Assembly (NCBI RefSeq): GCF_014287515.2
Contig: NZ_CP092473.1
Location: 236,501-300,500, forward strand
Source: Roseburia rectibacter
Lineage (GTDB): Bacteria; Bacillota; Clostridia; Lachnospirales; Lachnospiraceae
Length of the DNA stretch: 64,000 nt
Reading direction: 5' to 3'
In this document: in pieces, positions 9,363 through 20,896 of the stretch
Layout: each line of letters starts with the position of its first letter
Numbering within the stretch: position 1 is the stretch's first letter
Made by a program: the position numbers and the translations under genes
Notes under the pieces: model-generated
The model's input: only the letters and a program-made list of their open reading frames with translations
Told to the model about the DNA's origin: nothing
Database searches by the model: none

Positions 9363-10412
9363 TTGGAAATCCTAATATTGGAGGATGGAAGATTTGATTA
9401 TATAGAATCCGGCTCGCTGTTTGGTGTGCGGTACAAGGATGTCACATCTTATCCGGTTGGCTTTGAACAGATTTTACCAATGTATCCGCTGGATTTTGAG
9501 GAATATTTGTGGGCGAATGGCATACAGAATCATACACTGCAGTATTTGAAATCGTGTTATGACAAAAAGGAAAAAGTATCTGAGACAGTACATGAGACAC
9601 TTTGCAAACTTTTTTACAGTTATCTTGTAGTTGGGGGAATGCCCGAAACCGTACAGATTTATGTTGATACGCATGATATTGCAAAAGTGGTGCTGAATCA
9701 GAGAAGTATTTTAGATCTTTACCGCCTGGATATTGCAAAATATGCTACAGAAAATGAAAAAATAAAGATCAAGGCAATATTTGACAGCATTCCCGCCCAG
9801 TTAAATGAGAAGAACCGGAGATTTAAATTAAACAGTATTAACGCTTCCGCAAGGCATATCAGGTATGAGGACAGCTTTAACTGGTTAGCGGATGCGGGCG
9901 TTGCGTTGCCATGTTATAACGTGACAGAACCACAGGCACCGCTGCAGTTAAGTGAAAAACGAAACCTGTTCAAACTTTATATGAATGATGTTGGACTGCT
10001 TTGTGCTTCCTGTATGGAAAATATCCAGTTTGATCTTCTGATGGGGAATGTTGACGTCAATATGGGAAGTATTCTGGAAAATGCATTTGCGCAAAATCTG
10101 AAATCGAACGGTTTTGAACTTCATTATTATGATTCTAAGAAAATTGGAGAATTAGATTTTGTATTACAAAAAGGACTTCACACAGAACTTGTAGAGATCA
10201 AGTCAGGAAATGACTTCAAAAAGCATCTGGCAATGGATCATGCAATGAAAGTAGAACAATGGAAGTTTGAAAAAAATATTGTATTTTCAAAATCAAATGT
10301 GGTGGAAGAAGGGGAAATCCTGTATTTACCATGGTATATGATCCTGTTTTATAAACAGGAAAGGGAACCGGAAAAGATGATCTATGAGATTGATCTAAGT
10401 GGACTTGTCTAA
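9363..10412 (+). pseudogene. DUF4143-type AAA ATPase lacking its ATPase head
   Basis: This open frame matches residues after about 110 of the common ATP-binding proteins with AAA_14 and DUF4143 domains (usually ~430-460 residues). It starts inside the ATPase domain at ILEDGRFDYIESGSLFGVRYKDVTS, so Walker A and Walker B are gone. It keeps PLDFEEYLWANG, the VGGMPE region, and a C-terminal PD-(D/E)XK-like nuclease fold (GELDFVLQKGLHTELVEIKSG). The first codon is a TTG without a ribosome binding site. The frame is otherwise intact, so the loss looks recent. The role of intact members is poorly defined. Confidence 0.75.
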
Positions 10413-10420
10413 GTAAAAAA

Positions 10421-10457
10421 GAAGCTGTGAAACATAGTTTCACAGCTTCTTTTTGCG
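10421..10457 (+). terminator. Terminator between the ATPase remnant and the ferredoxin gene
   Basis: GAAGCTGTGAAAC and GTTTCACAGCTTC form a 13-base stem with a short loop, followed by TTTTT. With A-rich sequence on the other side it can serve both converging genes. Confidence 0.85.
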
Positions 10458-10497
10458 GTTTCCCGCAAGAGTTCTACTCGCAAAAACTCTTTAAGTA

Positions 10498-10704
<207 letters not shown>

Positions 10705-10824
10705 CTACCGCTTCAGTAGCTTTAGATTATTCTAATACAAAAAAGATGGTATTACAAGTCAAAACCCGAAAAAACCATGTACAAAAATCAGCACAAAATA
10801 ATTGGACTCTGCGGATCTGCCACA

Positions 10825-11862
10825 CTAAAACGTAGAAAAATGATACAGTGTCTTAGAATGGAACGGCTCGTCCGGATGAAGTACGATACTCGGGAAATTC
10901 TCATGATTGATCGCATCTGGGAAATGCTGCGTCTCTAAGCATACGCTGGTGCGGCTGTCGTAAACTTTTCCATTTTTACCAGGCTGCTTGAGCGGCTGAT
11001 TAGCGACATAAAGCTGCATGCCAGGCTGATCTGTAAAACAGGTCATACGGATGCCGCTGTCTTTGGACTGTAATACGGCTGCTTCACGAAGACCGGTTCC
11101 GTTGATCACAAAGTTATGATCGTAAGTGCCAAACTTATGAAGCTGTTCATATTCGGAGTAATAGGCTTTCCCAATCGTGTGCATCACTCTGAAATCAAAT
11201 GGCGTATTGTCTACCGGGATCAGTTTTCCGGTAGGTGCCTGTGAATCATCAAGCTCTGTGATGGAATCTGCATCAATATAAAGTTCGTGAGAAAGGATAT
11301 CACCGCTTCCCTCACCGTTTAAATTGAAATAACCGTGGTTTGTGACATTAAACAAAGTATCCTTATCAGCAGATGCTTCGTATACGATCGAAAGTTCATT
11401 GTCTTCAGACCAGCCATAGGTAACTGTCAGGGTCAGATTGCCCGGATAACCTTCCTCACCGTCGGCAGAATTCATAGTCAGGATCAGTTTGTCATCCTTT
11501 ACTTTTGCATCCCATGGTTTGGAGGCATAACCGATCAGACCTCCATGAAGATGATTGGTTCCACAGTTTACGGCAAGCTGGTATTCTTTCCCATTTAAAG
11601 TAAAATGACCGTCTTTGATGCGGTTTGCAACACGTCCGACTACGGCACCAAGACTTGCGTCATCATTTTCATAGGCAGACATTGTATCCATACCTAGGCA
11701 GACATCTGTTGGTTTTCCGTTACGGTCCGGAACGACGATCTTTACAAGACGGCAACCGAAATTCAGAACCTCTACATAGGCACCTGCCTCATTTTCAAGA
11801 TGGTATATATTAATATTTTCTCCTGCGTTTGTTGTACCAAAATCAGATTTTGTAATTTTCAT
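10825..11862 (-). CDS. galM: Aldose 1-epimerase (galactose mutarotase)
   Basis: A 345-residue protein of normal GalM length. Motifs GRVANRIKDGHFTLNGKEYQLAVNCGTNHLHGG (catalytic-type His) and VTNHGYFNLNGEGSGDILSHELYIDAD are present, with a conserved Glu in the C-terminal CLETQHFPDA segment. It interconverts the alpha and beta anomers of galactose or glucose before phosphorylation. I chose ATG 11862 because GGAAAGGGGG lies 5 bases upstream; an upstream in-frame extension to 11937 has no such site. No other Leloir gene is adjacent. Confidence 0.9.
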   Translation of the reverse strand: MKITKSDFGTTNAGENINIYHLENEAGAYVEVLNFGCRLVKIVVPDRNGKPTDVCLGMDTMSAYENDDASLGAVVGRVANRIKDGHFTLNGKEYQLAVNCGTNHLHGGLIGYASKPWDAKVKDDKLILTMNSADGEEGYPGNLTLTVTYGWSEDNELSIVYEASADKDTLFNVTNHGYFNLNGEGSGDILSHELYIDADSITELDDSQAPTGKLIPVDNTPFDFRVMHTIGKAYYSEYEQLHKFGTYDHNFVINGTGLREAAVLQSKDSGIRMTCFTDQPGMQLYVANQPLKQPGKNGKVYDSRTSVCLETQHFPDAINHENFPSIVLHPDEPFHSKTLYHFSTF

Positions 11863-12093
11863 GAAAACCCCCTTTCCAAACATAACTGTTTGCAGATGAA
11901 CAGTAATAATTATGCCACATTTACGGAAACATAGCAAGTTACAGTTCGGGTTCTATGGTAATTTTGCTGGAAAATCAAGGTACAAATCCGCGAATTATGC
12001 ACACTCTGTTGCCTATTTGGATAAAATGTGCGATAATACAAATGTTTGGGAAAAATAAAAATAAGAATTATATTAGAAAAGAAGTAGTGATAT

Positions 12094-13146
12094 ATGCAGA
12101 CAAAATTAATAAAAATAGACGCAGACGATCCGAATAAGGAGGATATGCAGGAGGCGGCAGAGATCATAAGATCCGGCGGGCTGGTAGCATTTCCGACGGA
12201 AACGGTTTATGGACTTGGCGCAAATGCACTTGATCCGGAGGCGTCAAAACGGATCTATGCGGCAAAGGGACGTCCTTCGGACAATCCGTTGATTGTTCAT
12301 ATATGCAGATTTGAAGAACTTTTATCCATTGCAAAAGAGGTTCCGCCGCAGGCAAAGAAACTGGCAGACGTGTTCTGGCCGGGACCGCTTACCATGATTG
12401 TGTGGAAGAATGAAAAGGTTCCGTATGAGACCACCGGTGGAATGGATACGGTGGCAATCCGCATGCCAAATCATCCTGTTGCGCTTGCACTGATCGATGA
12501 GAGCGGTTGTATGATCGCGGCACCGAGTGCCAATACTTCCGGAAAGCCGAGCCCGACAGAAGCGGCACATGTGGCATTAGATCTTGATGGTAAGATACCG
12601 ATGATACTGGATGGGGGGCCGGTTGGAATCGGTATTGAGTCTACAATCATTGATCTGACGGAAAAGATACCTATGATTCTGCGCCCGGGTTATATTACAA
12701 AAGAGATGTTAGAGGAAGTACTCGGGGAAGAAGTGCGCATTGATCCGGGAATCATTGCTGCGGATTCCACAAAGAAGCCGAAAGCGCCTGGAATGAAGTA
12801 TAAACACTATGCGCCAAAGGCAGATCTGGTGCTGGTTGAGGGAGAACAGGAGGCTGTTGTTGCAAAGATCAATGCATTAGTCAGGGAAAAACAGGCAGCA
12901 GGACTAAAGGTCGGTGTTGTTGCAACGGATGAGACAGAATCTTTGTATCAGGCAGATTATGTGGTGACGATCGGAGCGAGGAGCGATGAGGATGCCATTG
13001 CCAGACATTTATATAAAATATTGCGTGAATTTGATGATTGGAATGTAGATGCGATTTATTCAGAAAGTTTTTCAACACCGAGAATCGGTCAGGCAATCAT
13101 GAACCGGTTAATGAAAGCAGCAGGACATCAGGTGATTCAGGTTTGA
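12094..13146 (+). CDS. ywlC: L-threonylcarbamoyladenylate synthase (Sua5/YwlC type)
   Basis: A 350-residue protein. The N-terminal YrdC domain has PTETVYGLGANAL, GRPSDNPLIVHI, the SANTSGKPSPT segment and IESTIIDLT. The longer Sua5 C-terminal domain follows (PGMKYKHYAPKADLVLV). It makes threonylcarbamoyl-AMP from Thr, bicarbonate and ATP for the t6A37 modification of ANN-decoding tRNAs. The start context is weak (GAAGTAG before ATG). It leads a run with the phosphatase-like gene and upp. Confidence 0.93.
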   Translation: MQTKLIKIDADDPNKEDMQEAAEIIRSGGLVAFPTETVYGLGANALDPEASKRIYAAKGRPSDNPLIVHICRFEELLSIAKEVPPQAKKLADVFWPGPLTMIVWKNEKVPYETTGGMDTVAIRMPNHPVALALIDESGCMIAAPSANTSGKPSPTEAAHVALDLDGKIPMILDGGPVGIGIESTIIDLTEKIPMILRPGYITKEMLEEVLGEEVRIDPGIIAADSTKKPKAPGMKYKHYAPKADLVLVEGEQEAVVAKINALVREKQAAGLKVGVVATDETESLYQADYVVTIGARSDEDAIARHLYKILREFDDWNVDAIYSESFSTPRIGQAIMNRLMKAAGHQVIQV

Positions 13147-13167
13147 TGGGAGAAGGAAGGATAACGC

Positions 13168-13647
13168 ATGAAACAATATAATCGAATCCTGTTTGTCGCG
13201 GAGAATGGAACTTGCCGTGCTCCGATGGCAGCGGGCATACTTGGGGAGTATGTATTAAAACATCCGGTTGAAATCGGTGCGAGAGGAATGGTCGTTTTAT
13301 TTCCGGAGCCGCTCAATCAGAAAGCGGAAGCAGTCATGATCAGCAATGGGATCAATCTGGATGGCTATATGTCGGCACAGCTGACGGAAGAAGATTTTAC
13401 AGAGGACACATTAGTTCTTGTTATGGAACACGCCCAGTTAGAAAAGGTTCTGGAAAAATACGAGAGAGCCAACCCGGAGAATGTATATGTTCTCACGGAA
13501 CTTGTCGGAGATGAACTGGAGATTTTAGATCCGTATGGCGGCAGTCTGCAGGCATATGGGCTATGCTATGAAACAATGAGAAAGACCATCAAAAAGCTGG
13601 TCACTCTTTTAAATGAAGAAAGTAACGAAGGAAGCGAGGAAAATTAA
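13168..13647 (+). CDS. Low-molecular-weight phosphatase-like protein, nucleophile Cys replaced by Ala
   Basis: A 159-residue member of the low-molecular-weight protein-tyrosine phosphatase/arsenate reductase fold. The family P-loop is VCxGNxCRSP; here it reads [10 protein letters not shown], so the catalytic cysteine is Ala while the second Cys and the Arg remain. The general-acid motif DPYGGS is intact (residues ~112-117). As written it should not form the phosphocysteine intermediate and may bind rather than hydrolyse phosphotyrosine or phosphoarginine. In Bacillus the related YwlE sits beside the Sua5 homologue ywlC and near upp, and the same neighbourhood is seen here. Confidence 0.8.
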   Translation: MKQYNRILFVAENGTCRAPMAAGILGEYVLKHPVEIGARGMVVLFPEPLNQKAEAVMISNGINLDGYMSAQLTEEDFTEDTLVLVMEHAQLEKVLEKYERANPENVYVLTELVGDELEILDPYGGSLQAYGLCYETMRKTIKKLVTLLNEESNEGSEEN

Positions 13648-13648
13648 A

Positions 13649-14278
13649 ATGGGAAAAATCGTAGTAATGGATCATCCGTTGATCCAGCACAAAATCGGTA
13701 TCATCCGCAGAGAGGAAACCGGATCAAAAGATTTCCGTACCTTAGTCAGCGAGATTGCAATGCTGATGTGCTATGAGGCAACCAGAGACTTGAAACTTGC
13801 AGATGTGGAGATCGATACACCGATCTGCAAAACGACTGTGAAAGAGTTAAAGGGCAAAAAGCTTGCTGTTGTACCGATTTTACGTGCCGGTCTTGGCATG
13901 GTGGACGGTATGCTGGCAATGATCCCGGCAGCAAAAGTAGGACATATCGGACTTTACCGTGATCCGGAAACATTAGAGCCGGTAGAATATTACTGCAAAC
14001 TTCCGGCAGACTGCGCAAACAGAGAGGTATTTGTGGTAGATCCGATGCTGGCAACCGGTGGTTCATCATCGGCAGCAATCCAGATGCTAAAGGATAAAGG
14101 TGTTAAAAATATTCGCCTGATGTGTATTATCGCAGCACCGGAAGGCGTGAAGAAAATGCAGGAAGATCATCCGGATGTAGATGTATACATTGGAGCTTTA
14201 GATGATCATTTAAACGAGCATGGTTATATTGTTCCGGGACTTGGAGATGCCGGAGACCGTATTTTTGGAACCAAATAG
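13649..14278 (+). CDS. upp: Uracil phosphoribosyltransferase
   Basis: A 209-residue protein of standard UPRT length. [37 protein letters not shown], the PRPP loop [14 protein letters not shown], and the C-terminal uracil-binding [13 protein letters not shown] are all present. It converts uracil and PRPP to UMP. ATG 13649 begins one base after the stop of the upstream gene and is preceded by GCGAGGA, so the two are probably cotranscribed. This salvage step fits the cytosine deaminase at 39-40 kb. Confidence 0.97.
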   Translation: MGKIVVMDHPLIQHKIGIIRREETGSKDFRTLVSEIAMLMCYEATRDLKLADVEIDTPICKTTVKELKGKKLAVVPILRAGLGMVDGMLAMIPAAKVGHIGLYRDPETLEPVEYYCKLPADCANREVFVVDPMLATGGSSSAAIQMLKDKGVKNIRLMCIIAAPEGVKKMQEDHPDVDVYIGALDDHLNEHGYIVPGLGDAGDRIFGTK

Positions 14279-14347
14279 TATGAAAATAATTGACAGCATA
14301 TTTTTATATGGCTGTTTGTGCCGCAGACGTCACAAAGCAGTTTTATC

Positions 14348-14376
14348 GCAGAATCAAATTAATCTGCGGTTTCTCT
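14348..14376 (+). terminator. Weak hairpin between upp and the deaminase gene
   Basis: CGCAGA and TCTGCG pair around an AT-rich 10-base loop, followed by TTTC. It is a poor terminator and may only attenuate read-through. Confidence 0.3.
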
Positions 14377-14410
14377 GATGCAGGAAAACGTCTGCAGAAT
14401 GGAGATCAAC

Positions 14411-14896
14411 ATGAGCGGCAAAAGGAAAGATTATATCAGCTGGGATGAATATTTTATGGGAGTTGCACTGCTTTCGGGAATGCGTTCAAAAGATCCGAAT
14501 ACACAGGTGGGAGCCTGCATTGTCAGCGAAGATCACAAGATACTCTCAATGGGGTATAATGGGTTTCCGACCGGCTGCTCGGATGATGATTTCCCGTGGG
14601 AGCGAGAGGGCGAGCCTTTAGAGAATAAATATTTCTACACTACACACAGTGAGCTGAATGCAATTTTAAATTACCGGGGCGGAAGTTTAGAGGGCGCGAC
14701 GATCTACGTTACACTGTTTCCATGCAATGAATGTGCGAAAGCAATCATCCAGTCAGGAATCCGCAGGATCGTGTATGACAGCGACAAATATGAGACAACA
14801 CCGTCGGTTGTGGCATCAAAGAAGATGCTGAAAGCAGCGGGGGTTGTGCTGCAGCGTTATGAACACACGAATCGCAGGATTGAATTGGAACTGTGA
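14411..14896 (+). CDS. dCMP deaminase family protein
   Basis: A 161-residue zinc-dependent deaminase. The zinc/catalytic motif is HSELNAI (the HAE-type motif) with PCNECAK supplying the two cysteines. SKDPNTQVGACIV and GYNGFPTGCSDDDFPWERE are typical of dCMP deaminase-like proteins (ComEB family). The likely reaction is dCMP to dUMP, feeding thymidylate synthesis. I chose ATG 14411 because GGAGATCAAC precedes it; a start at 14378 lacks a site. Confidence 0.88.
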   Translation: MSGKRKDYISWDEYFMGVALLSGMRSKDPNTQVGACIVSEDHKILSMGYNGFPTGCSDDDFPWEREGEPLENKYFYTTHSELNAILNYRGGSLEGATIYVTLFPCNECAKAIIQSGIRRIVYDSDKYETTPSVVASKKMLKAAGVVLQRYEHTNRRIELEL

Positions 14897-14944
14897 GTAT
14901 AGCTGCAATTATTACATTGTCCATAATTGTAACTTCAATGGCGA

Positions 14945-14995
14945 AAAGCATGCTGGAAAATATTATTTGGATAGATTTTCCGGCATGCTTTTTTT
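14945..14995 (+). terminator. Strong terminator after the dCMP deaminase gene
   Basis: AGCATGCTGGAAAAT pairs with ATTTTCCGGCATGCT around a ~14-base loop and is followed by TTTTTT. Confidence 0.85.
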
Positions 14996-15017
14996 GGGAC
15001 TTATTTTTTCAACAGCA

Positions 15018-15299
15018 TTATTTTTCGCTTAAAGATTTTTTAAGAGTATCTTCTGACCATTCTGCGTGCGTCTGACATAAGAGATAGATTTTATTAACAA
15101 AGGAAATATCTTCGTTGAGTAAATTGGCACAGGTTTCTGCAGGAATGTTTTTGTGAAACATGTTATAGACAGTGTGTATACGGTGTGAGTACTCGCCGTT
15201 AATGTGACCTTGGGATAAGCTTTCAGATAATCCATCTTCATAGCTGTCCCGGCGTTCCATCTTAATATATTCATCCATATCAAATTCTTCTAACAACAT
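15018..15299 (-). CDS. Orphan C-terminal Rpn fragment (RpnS-like small protein) or remnant
   Basis: A 93-residue frame matching only the C-terminal quarter of the three Rpn-family proteins at 25-29 kb (MLLEEFDMDEYIKMERRDSYEDG..., ending with a WSEDTLKKSL-like segment). Similarity to the full-length genes continues upstream only through the ribosome binding site CGGAGGT (to base 15316) and then stops. The ATG at 15299 has GGAGGT 7 bases upstream, the same spacing as the internal ATG of the intact genes. It may therefore still be translated as a stand-alone small protein. The alternative is a decaying remnant left when composite element 1 or a deletion removed the 5' part. Confidence 0.6.
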   Translation of the reverse strand: MLLEEFDMDEYIKMERRDSYEDGLSESLSQGHINGEYSHRIHTVYNMFHKNIPAETCANLLNEDISFVNKIYLLCQTHAEWSEDTLKKSLSEK

Positions 15300-15338
15300 T
15301 CCAACGACCTCCGATGGCTCAGATCATAAAATGCATTG

Positions 15339-16376
15339 CCCGATAAATTGTGGTTTGTTGGGCTATGAGTTCCCCGGCTAAGGGTGGCGTCGCAGTTTTG
15401 TAAGTGGCAAATTGCATCAAGCAGGGACTGTTTTGTTTCCGTTGTCCGAAAATAAGAAACTCTAAGCATGCCTGATTCAGGTTGGGGTGGAGTGACGTGT
15501 GCGTCCTAAATGTGCCGTCCGGGCACATTAGGACTTGTGCTACCGTCCATGGCAGCACAACACTGTGTTACGGACAGGCATCCTAAGAGTTTCTAATTTT
15601 CTTCCAAAGTCACAAAACGAGTCCCGGCTTGATGCGATTCGCCAGCCGCAAGGTTGTGAACCACCCTTAGCTGGGGAACTCATTTTACAACCTTGGGGGT
15701 GCGTAAATTTTTAGTGTTTTGTGTCTGAATCTGATTAAAAAGATATTTCCAAATAACTATATTCAATGGTTTATTATTTGTTTGATAACGTTGGCAAAAA
15801 CTTCAATGTATCCCACTATGCTCATGTTTATTGCCATACACATTTGAAAAAATATTTTGTGTTATTGGTCGGACAATTTACGAAACGATTCTTATAATAT
15901 AATGTAGCATATAAAAATTCTGGGAAGTCATCAGGCTGAATATTAGTGATACAGCACATTAGGATTTTAAGCATATTTCCATTCGTGCAAATGTCAAAAA
16001 TTCACACCCGCGCCCCCGATTTTGAGATGAACCGCCCACCCAAATGGTGTTTCATAACCTGGAGGCTGGCATCTTGCGCAAAGCCGAAGCTGATTTTGTG
16101 ACTTTGGGAGAAAATTAGAAAATCTTAGTGTGTCTGTAGATACACAGTGATGTTCTGCCACGGATGGCAGAACAAGGCAGCATCGAGTCATGGATGACTC
16201 GTTGTTGCCGTTCACGTCACTCCGAAAAAATCTAACTCAGACACACTTAGACTTTTCTTATTTTCGTACAACGGAACCAAAATTAACTCCGGCTTTGCGC
16301 AAGATGCCATTCACAAACCTACGACTCACCATTTGGACGGGCGATTTATTTCATAAACAAACCATCATTTATCGGG
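15339..16376 (-). mobile_element. Composite structured element 1 (units B and C with core)
   Basis: A 1038-base non-coding element. Its ends are imperfect inverted repeats: CCCGATAAATTGTGGTTTG at 15339 and, on the other strand, CCCGATAAATGATGGTTTG ending at 16376. Unit B is 15365-15683 and unit C is 16027-16353; they face each other, and each is itself a long palindrome with two internal hairpins. The core at 15684-16026 is 343 bases and matches, in reverse complement, the cores at 36615-36956 and 45839-46180. No transposase or other convincing gene is inside. It lies between the Rpn remnant and the atp promoter, and no certain target duplication was found. Confidence 0.8.
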
Positions 16377-16466
16377 TTACTTATAATATAGTGCAGATAA
16401 TAGACAAATTTGAAATATTTCTTAACAAAAAGGAAATATTATCTATACAAAATGACGGATATTTGA

Positions 16467-16494
16467 TAGACAAAATGGCGAAAAATGTTATAAT
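16467..16494 (+). promoter_or_regulatory. Sigma-A promoter of the atp operon
   Basis: TAGACA at 16467-16472 and TATAAT at 16489-16494 are 16 bases apart, 30 bases before the first gene of the operon and about 90 bases after composite element 1. A second TATAAT-like block lies right at the element border (~16384). Confidence 0.6.
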
Positions 16495-16523
16495 GAATAA
16501 AGATTGTACTTTATGGAGGAACG

Positions 16524-16775
16524 ATGCAAGTGAGAAAAAACAGAAAGGTGTTTCAGGCACTGACACTGATCCTGCAGTTTGGATTGAATATGATCGTTCC
16601 GATCGTGATGTGCACTCTCTTTGGTACATGGATCGGCAGAAAATATGATATGCTCTGGATCGTGATCCCATTGTTTATCATGGGTGCTCTGGCCGGATTT
16701 ACCAATATTTTTAAAATGGCAAAAAAGATTTACGGACAGGACGGTGGCAGAAATAATGTTACGAAGAATCAATGA
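16524..16775 (+). CDS. atpZ: AtpZ-type ATP synthase accessory protein
   Basis: An 83-residue protein with two membrane helices (~residues 9-36 and 43-63) and the AtpZ/AtpI-like signature FGTWIGRKYDMLW...PLFIMGALAGFTNIFKMAKK. Members head F-type ATP synthase operons and are thought to help c-ring assembly or carry Mg2+/Ca2+. GGAGG lies 5 bases before the ATG. Its 3' end overlaps the next gene by 20 bases. Confidence 0.8.
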   Translation: MQVRKNRKVFQALTLILQFGLNMIVPIVMCTLFGTWIGRKYDMLWIVIPLFIMGALAGFTNIFKMAKKIYGQDGGRNNVTKNQ

Positions 16776-17190
16776 TGCATTGCCGGGACTTGTTTTGGGA
16801 ATTATTGTGTATGGAGTGATCGTGGAATTAGCAGGTGTTTGGTTTGTCACCGACAAAGCCAGGTACACCACGGGACTTCTGATCGGTATCGGTTTAGCGT
16901 GCGGTATGGCAGTCAACATCGCAACTGTATTAAGAGATGCGGTGGAGTTGTATGGAGAGGACAATGCAAAGAAGAAGATCATTGTAAAATCACTGCTCCG
17001 CTATGCTGTTGTTGTGATCGTTTTCTTTATTATGATGGAATGGAATCTCGGAAATCTGATCACTGCGTTTATCGGGGTATTGGGACTTAAGGTATCTGCG
17101 TACTTACAGCCCTTTACACATAGAGTAATACAAAAACTGCAAGGAAGAGGTGATGTATCTTCAGACAGTGAAGATAACAATTTCATATGA
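16756..17190 (+). CDS. atpI: ATP synthase subunit I-like membrane protein
   Basis: A 144-residue protein with four predicted membrane helices (GLVLGIIVYGVIVELAGVWFV; TTGLLIGIGLACGMAVNIATVL; SLLRYAVVVIVFFIMM; NLITAFIGVLGLKVSAYLQPF). Position between atpZ and atpB and its topology fit the divergent AtpI family, which aids c-ring assembly. The start at 16756 (MLRRINDALPG) overlaps atpZ. Sequence similarity within this family is low, so the call is mainly by context. Confidence 0.7.
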   Translation: MLRRINDALPGLVLGIIVYGVIVELAGVWFVTDKARYTTGLLIGIGLACGMAVNIATVLRDAVELYGEDNAKKKIIVKSLLRYAVVVIVFFIMMEWNLGNLITAFIGVLGLKVSAYLQPFTHRVIQKLQGRGDVSSDSEDNNFI

Positions 17191-17203
17191 GGGAGGTGAG
17201 AGA

Positions 17204-17941
17204 GTGAATCATGCAATTCTGATGTCATCCGGAGCCGAAAATATCGACTTTATGATACATGGTATCGTTCAGTACGAGATATTCGGACATAAAGTCTGGA
17301 TCACAACATCGCATGTCTGCATATTGATCGTTATGCTGCTTATGATGGCACTTGCCATTGCAGGAAACCGTGCGATCAAACATGCAAAGGAGATCCCGGA
17401 GGGATTTCAGAATGTTATCGAGCTGATGGTTGAGATGCTTGATAACATGGTAAGCGGCACCATGGGAAAGGTGGCAGCACCGAAGTTTGTCAATTATATC
17501 AGTACCATTTTTATTTTTATTCTTATGAGTAATATATCAGGTCTGTTTGGATTAAGACCACCAACGGCTGACTATGGTACGACACTGGCACTTGGTCTTA
17601 TTACATTCTTCCTGATCCATATCACGCAGTTTAAGAATCTGCCGATCAAGCAGATCTGGACAGATATGTGTTCCCCATTGCCACCATGGCTGCCAATCTG
17701 GTTTCCAATCAATGTGATCAGTGAGATCGCAGTGCCGATTTCATTGTCGCTTCGTCTTTTTGCGAACGTATTGTCAGGAACCGTTATGATGGCATTAGTT
17801 TATGGACTGCTGAGCAAAATAGCAATCATCTGGCCGGCAGCACTCCATGTATACTTTGACTTGTTCTCAGGAGCAATTCAGACGTATGTATTTTGTATGT
17901 TGACAATGACATACATTGGTCAGAACTACGAACAAGAATAA
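17204..17941 (+). CDS. atpB: F-type ATP synthase subunit a
   Basis: A 245-residue protein with five or six membrane helices. The essential Arg lies in the conserved helix segment ISLSLRLFANVLSGTVMMALVYG. Subunit a forms the ion half-channels next to the c-ring. I chose the GTG at 17204 because GGGAGGTGAGA lies just upstream; the ATG 18 bases later is possible. It follows atpI with a 13-base gap. Confidence 0.93.
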   Translation: MNHAILMSSGAENIDFMIHGIVQYEIFGHKVWITTSHVCILIVMLLMMALAIAGNRAIKHAKEIPEGFQNVIELMVEMLDNMVSGTMGKVAAPKFVNYISTIFIFILMSNISGLFGLRPPTADYGTTLALGLITFFLIHITQFKNLPIKQIWTDMCSPLPPWLPIWFPINVISEIAVPISLSLRLFANVLSGTVMMALVYGLLSKIAIIWPAALHVYFDLFSGAIQTYVFCMLTMTYIGQNYEQE

Positions 17942-18220
<279 letters not shown>

Positions 18221-18270
18221 TGAATGGCGCTCCATTCTTGGAATAAAAAAATTGGAAAGGAGGCCGAACC

Positions 18271-18782
18271 TTGGAGGAAATGACAAGACTTTTTGGACTG
18301 GATTTTCAGTTACTGCATGATGTGGTTTTGATGGCGTTAGCAGTATTTTTCTTATTTTTATTCATGTCCAAGATGCTGTTTGAACCGGCACGCAAGCTGC
18401 TGAATGACAGAAAGAACCGTATCGCAGCCGATATTAAGACTGCAGAAACGGACAAACAGGACGCAGCAGCACTCAAAGCAGAATATGATGCGAAGTTAAA
18501 AGAAGTCGATAAAGAGGCAGAGCAGATCTTAAGCGAGGCCCGCAAGACGGCGCAGAAAAATGCAGCCCGCATTGAGAGTGACGCAAAAGAAGAAGCGGCG
18601 CGCATCATAAAGAGAGCCAACGAAGAAGCAGAGCTTTCTAAGAAGCGTGCAATGGATGAAGTAAAACAGGAAATGATCACAGTTGCATCCATGATGGCGG
18701 CAAAAGTTGTTGCAGCAAATATCGATGCGACCGTGCAGGATACGCTGGTAGAAGAAACATTGAAAGAAATGGGTGATTCGAC

Positions 18783-18795
<13 letters not shown>
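18271..18795 (+). CDS. atpF: F-type ATP synthase subunit b
   Basis: A 174-residue protein with one N-terminal membrane helix (~residues 15-34) and a long charged, Ala-rich coiled coil that forms the peripheral stalk. The start is likely TTG 18271: AAAGGAGG lies 7 bases upstream, whereas for the ATG at 18280 the nearest GGAGG is only 2 bases away, too close to work. The 3' end overlaps atpH by 13 bases. Confidence 0.93.
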
Positions 18796-20854
<2,059 letters not shown>

Positions 20855-20896
20855 GCGTAACAAGCAGGACTTCGCCAAAAAAAGGAGGAAGTTGTT

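Noticed and set aside
11863..11937. A longer N-terminus for the galactose mutarotase.
   Set aside because: The extension lacks a ribosome binding site and runs through the Shine-Dalgarno sequence of the ATG at 11862.
15317..15338. A target-site duplication for composite element 1.
   Set aside because: No matching direct repeat was found outside the two ends; the 22 bases between the Rpn remnant and the element are of unknown origin.
15339..16376. Composite elements as retrons or group II introns.
   Set aside because: No reverse transcriptase gene lies in or near any copy, and no intron domain V-like motif was recognised.
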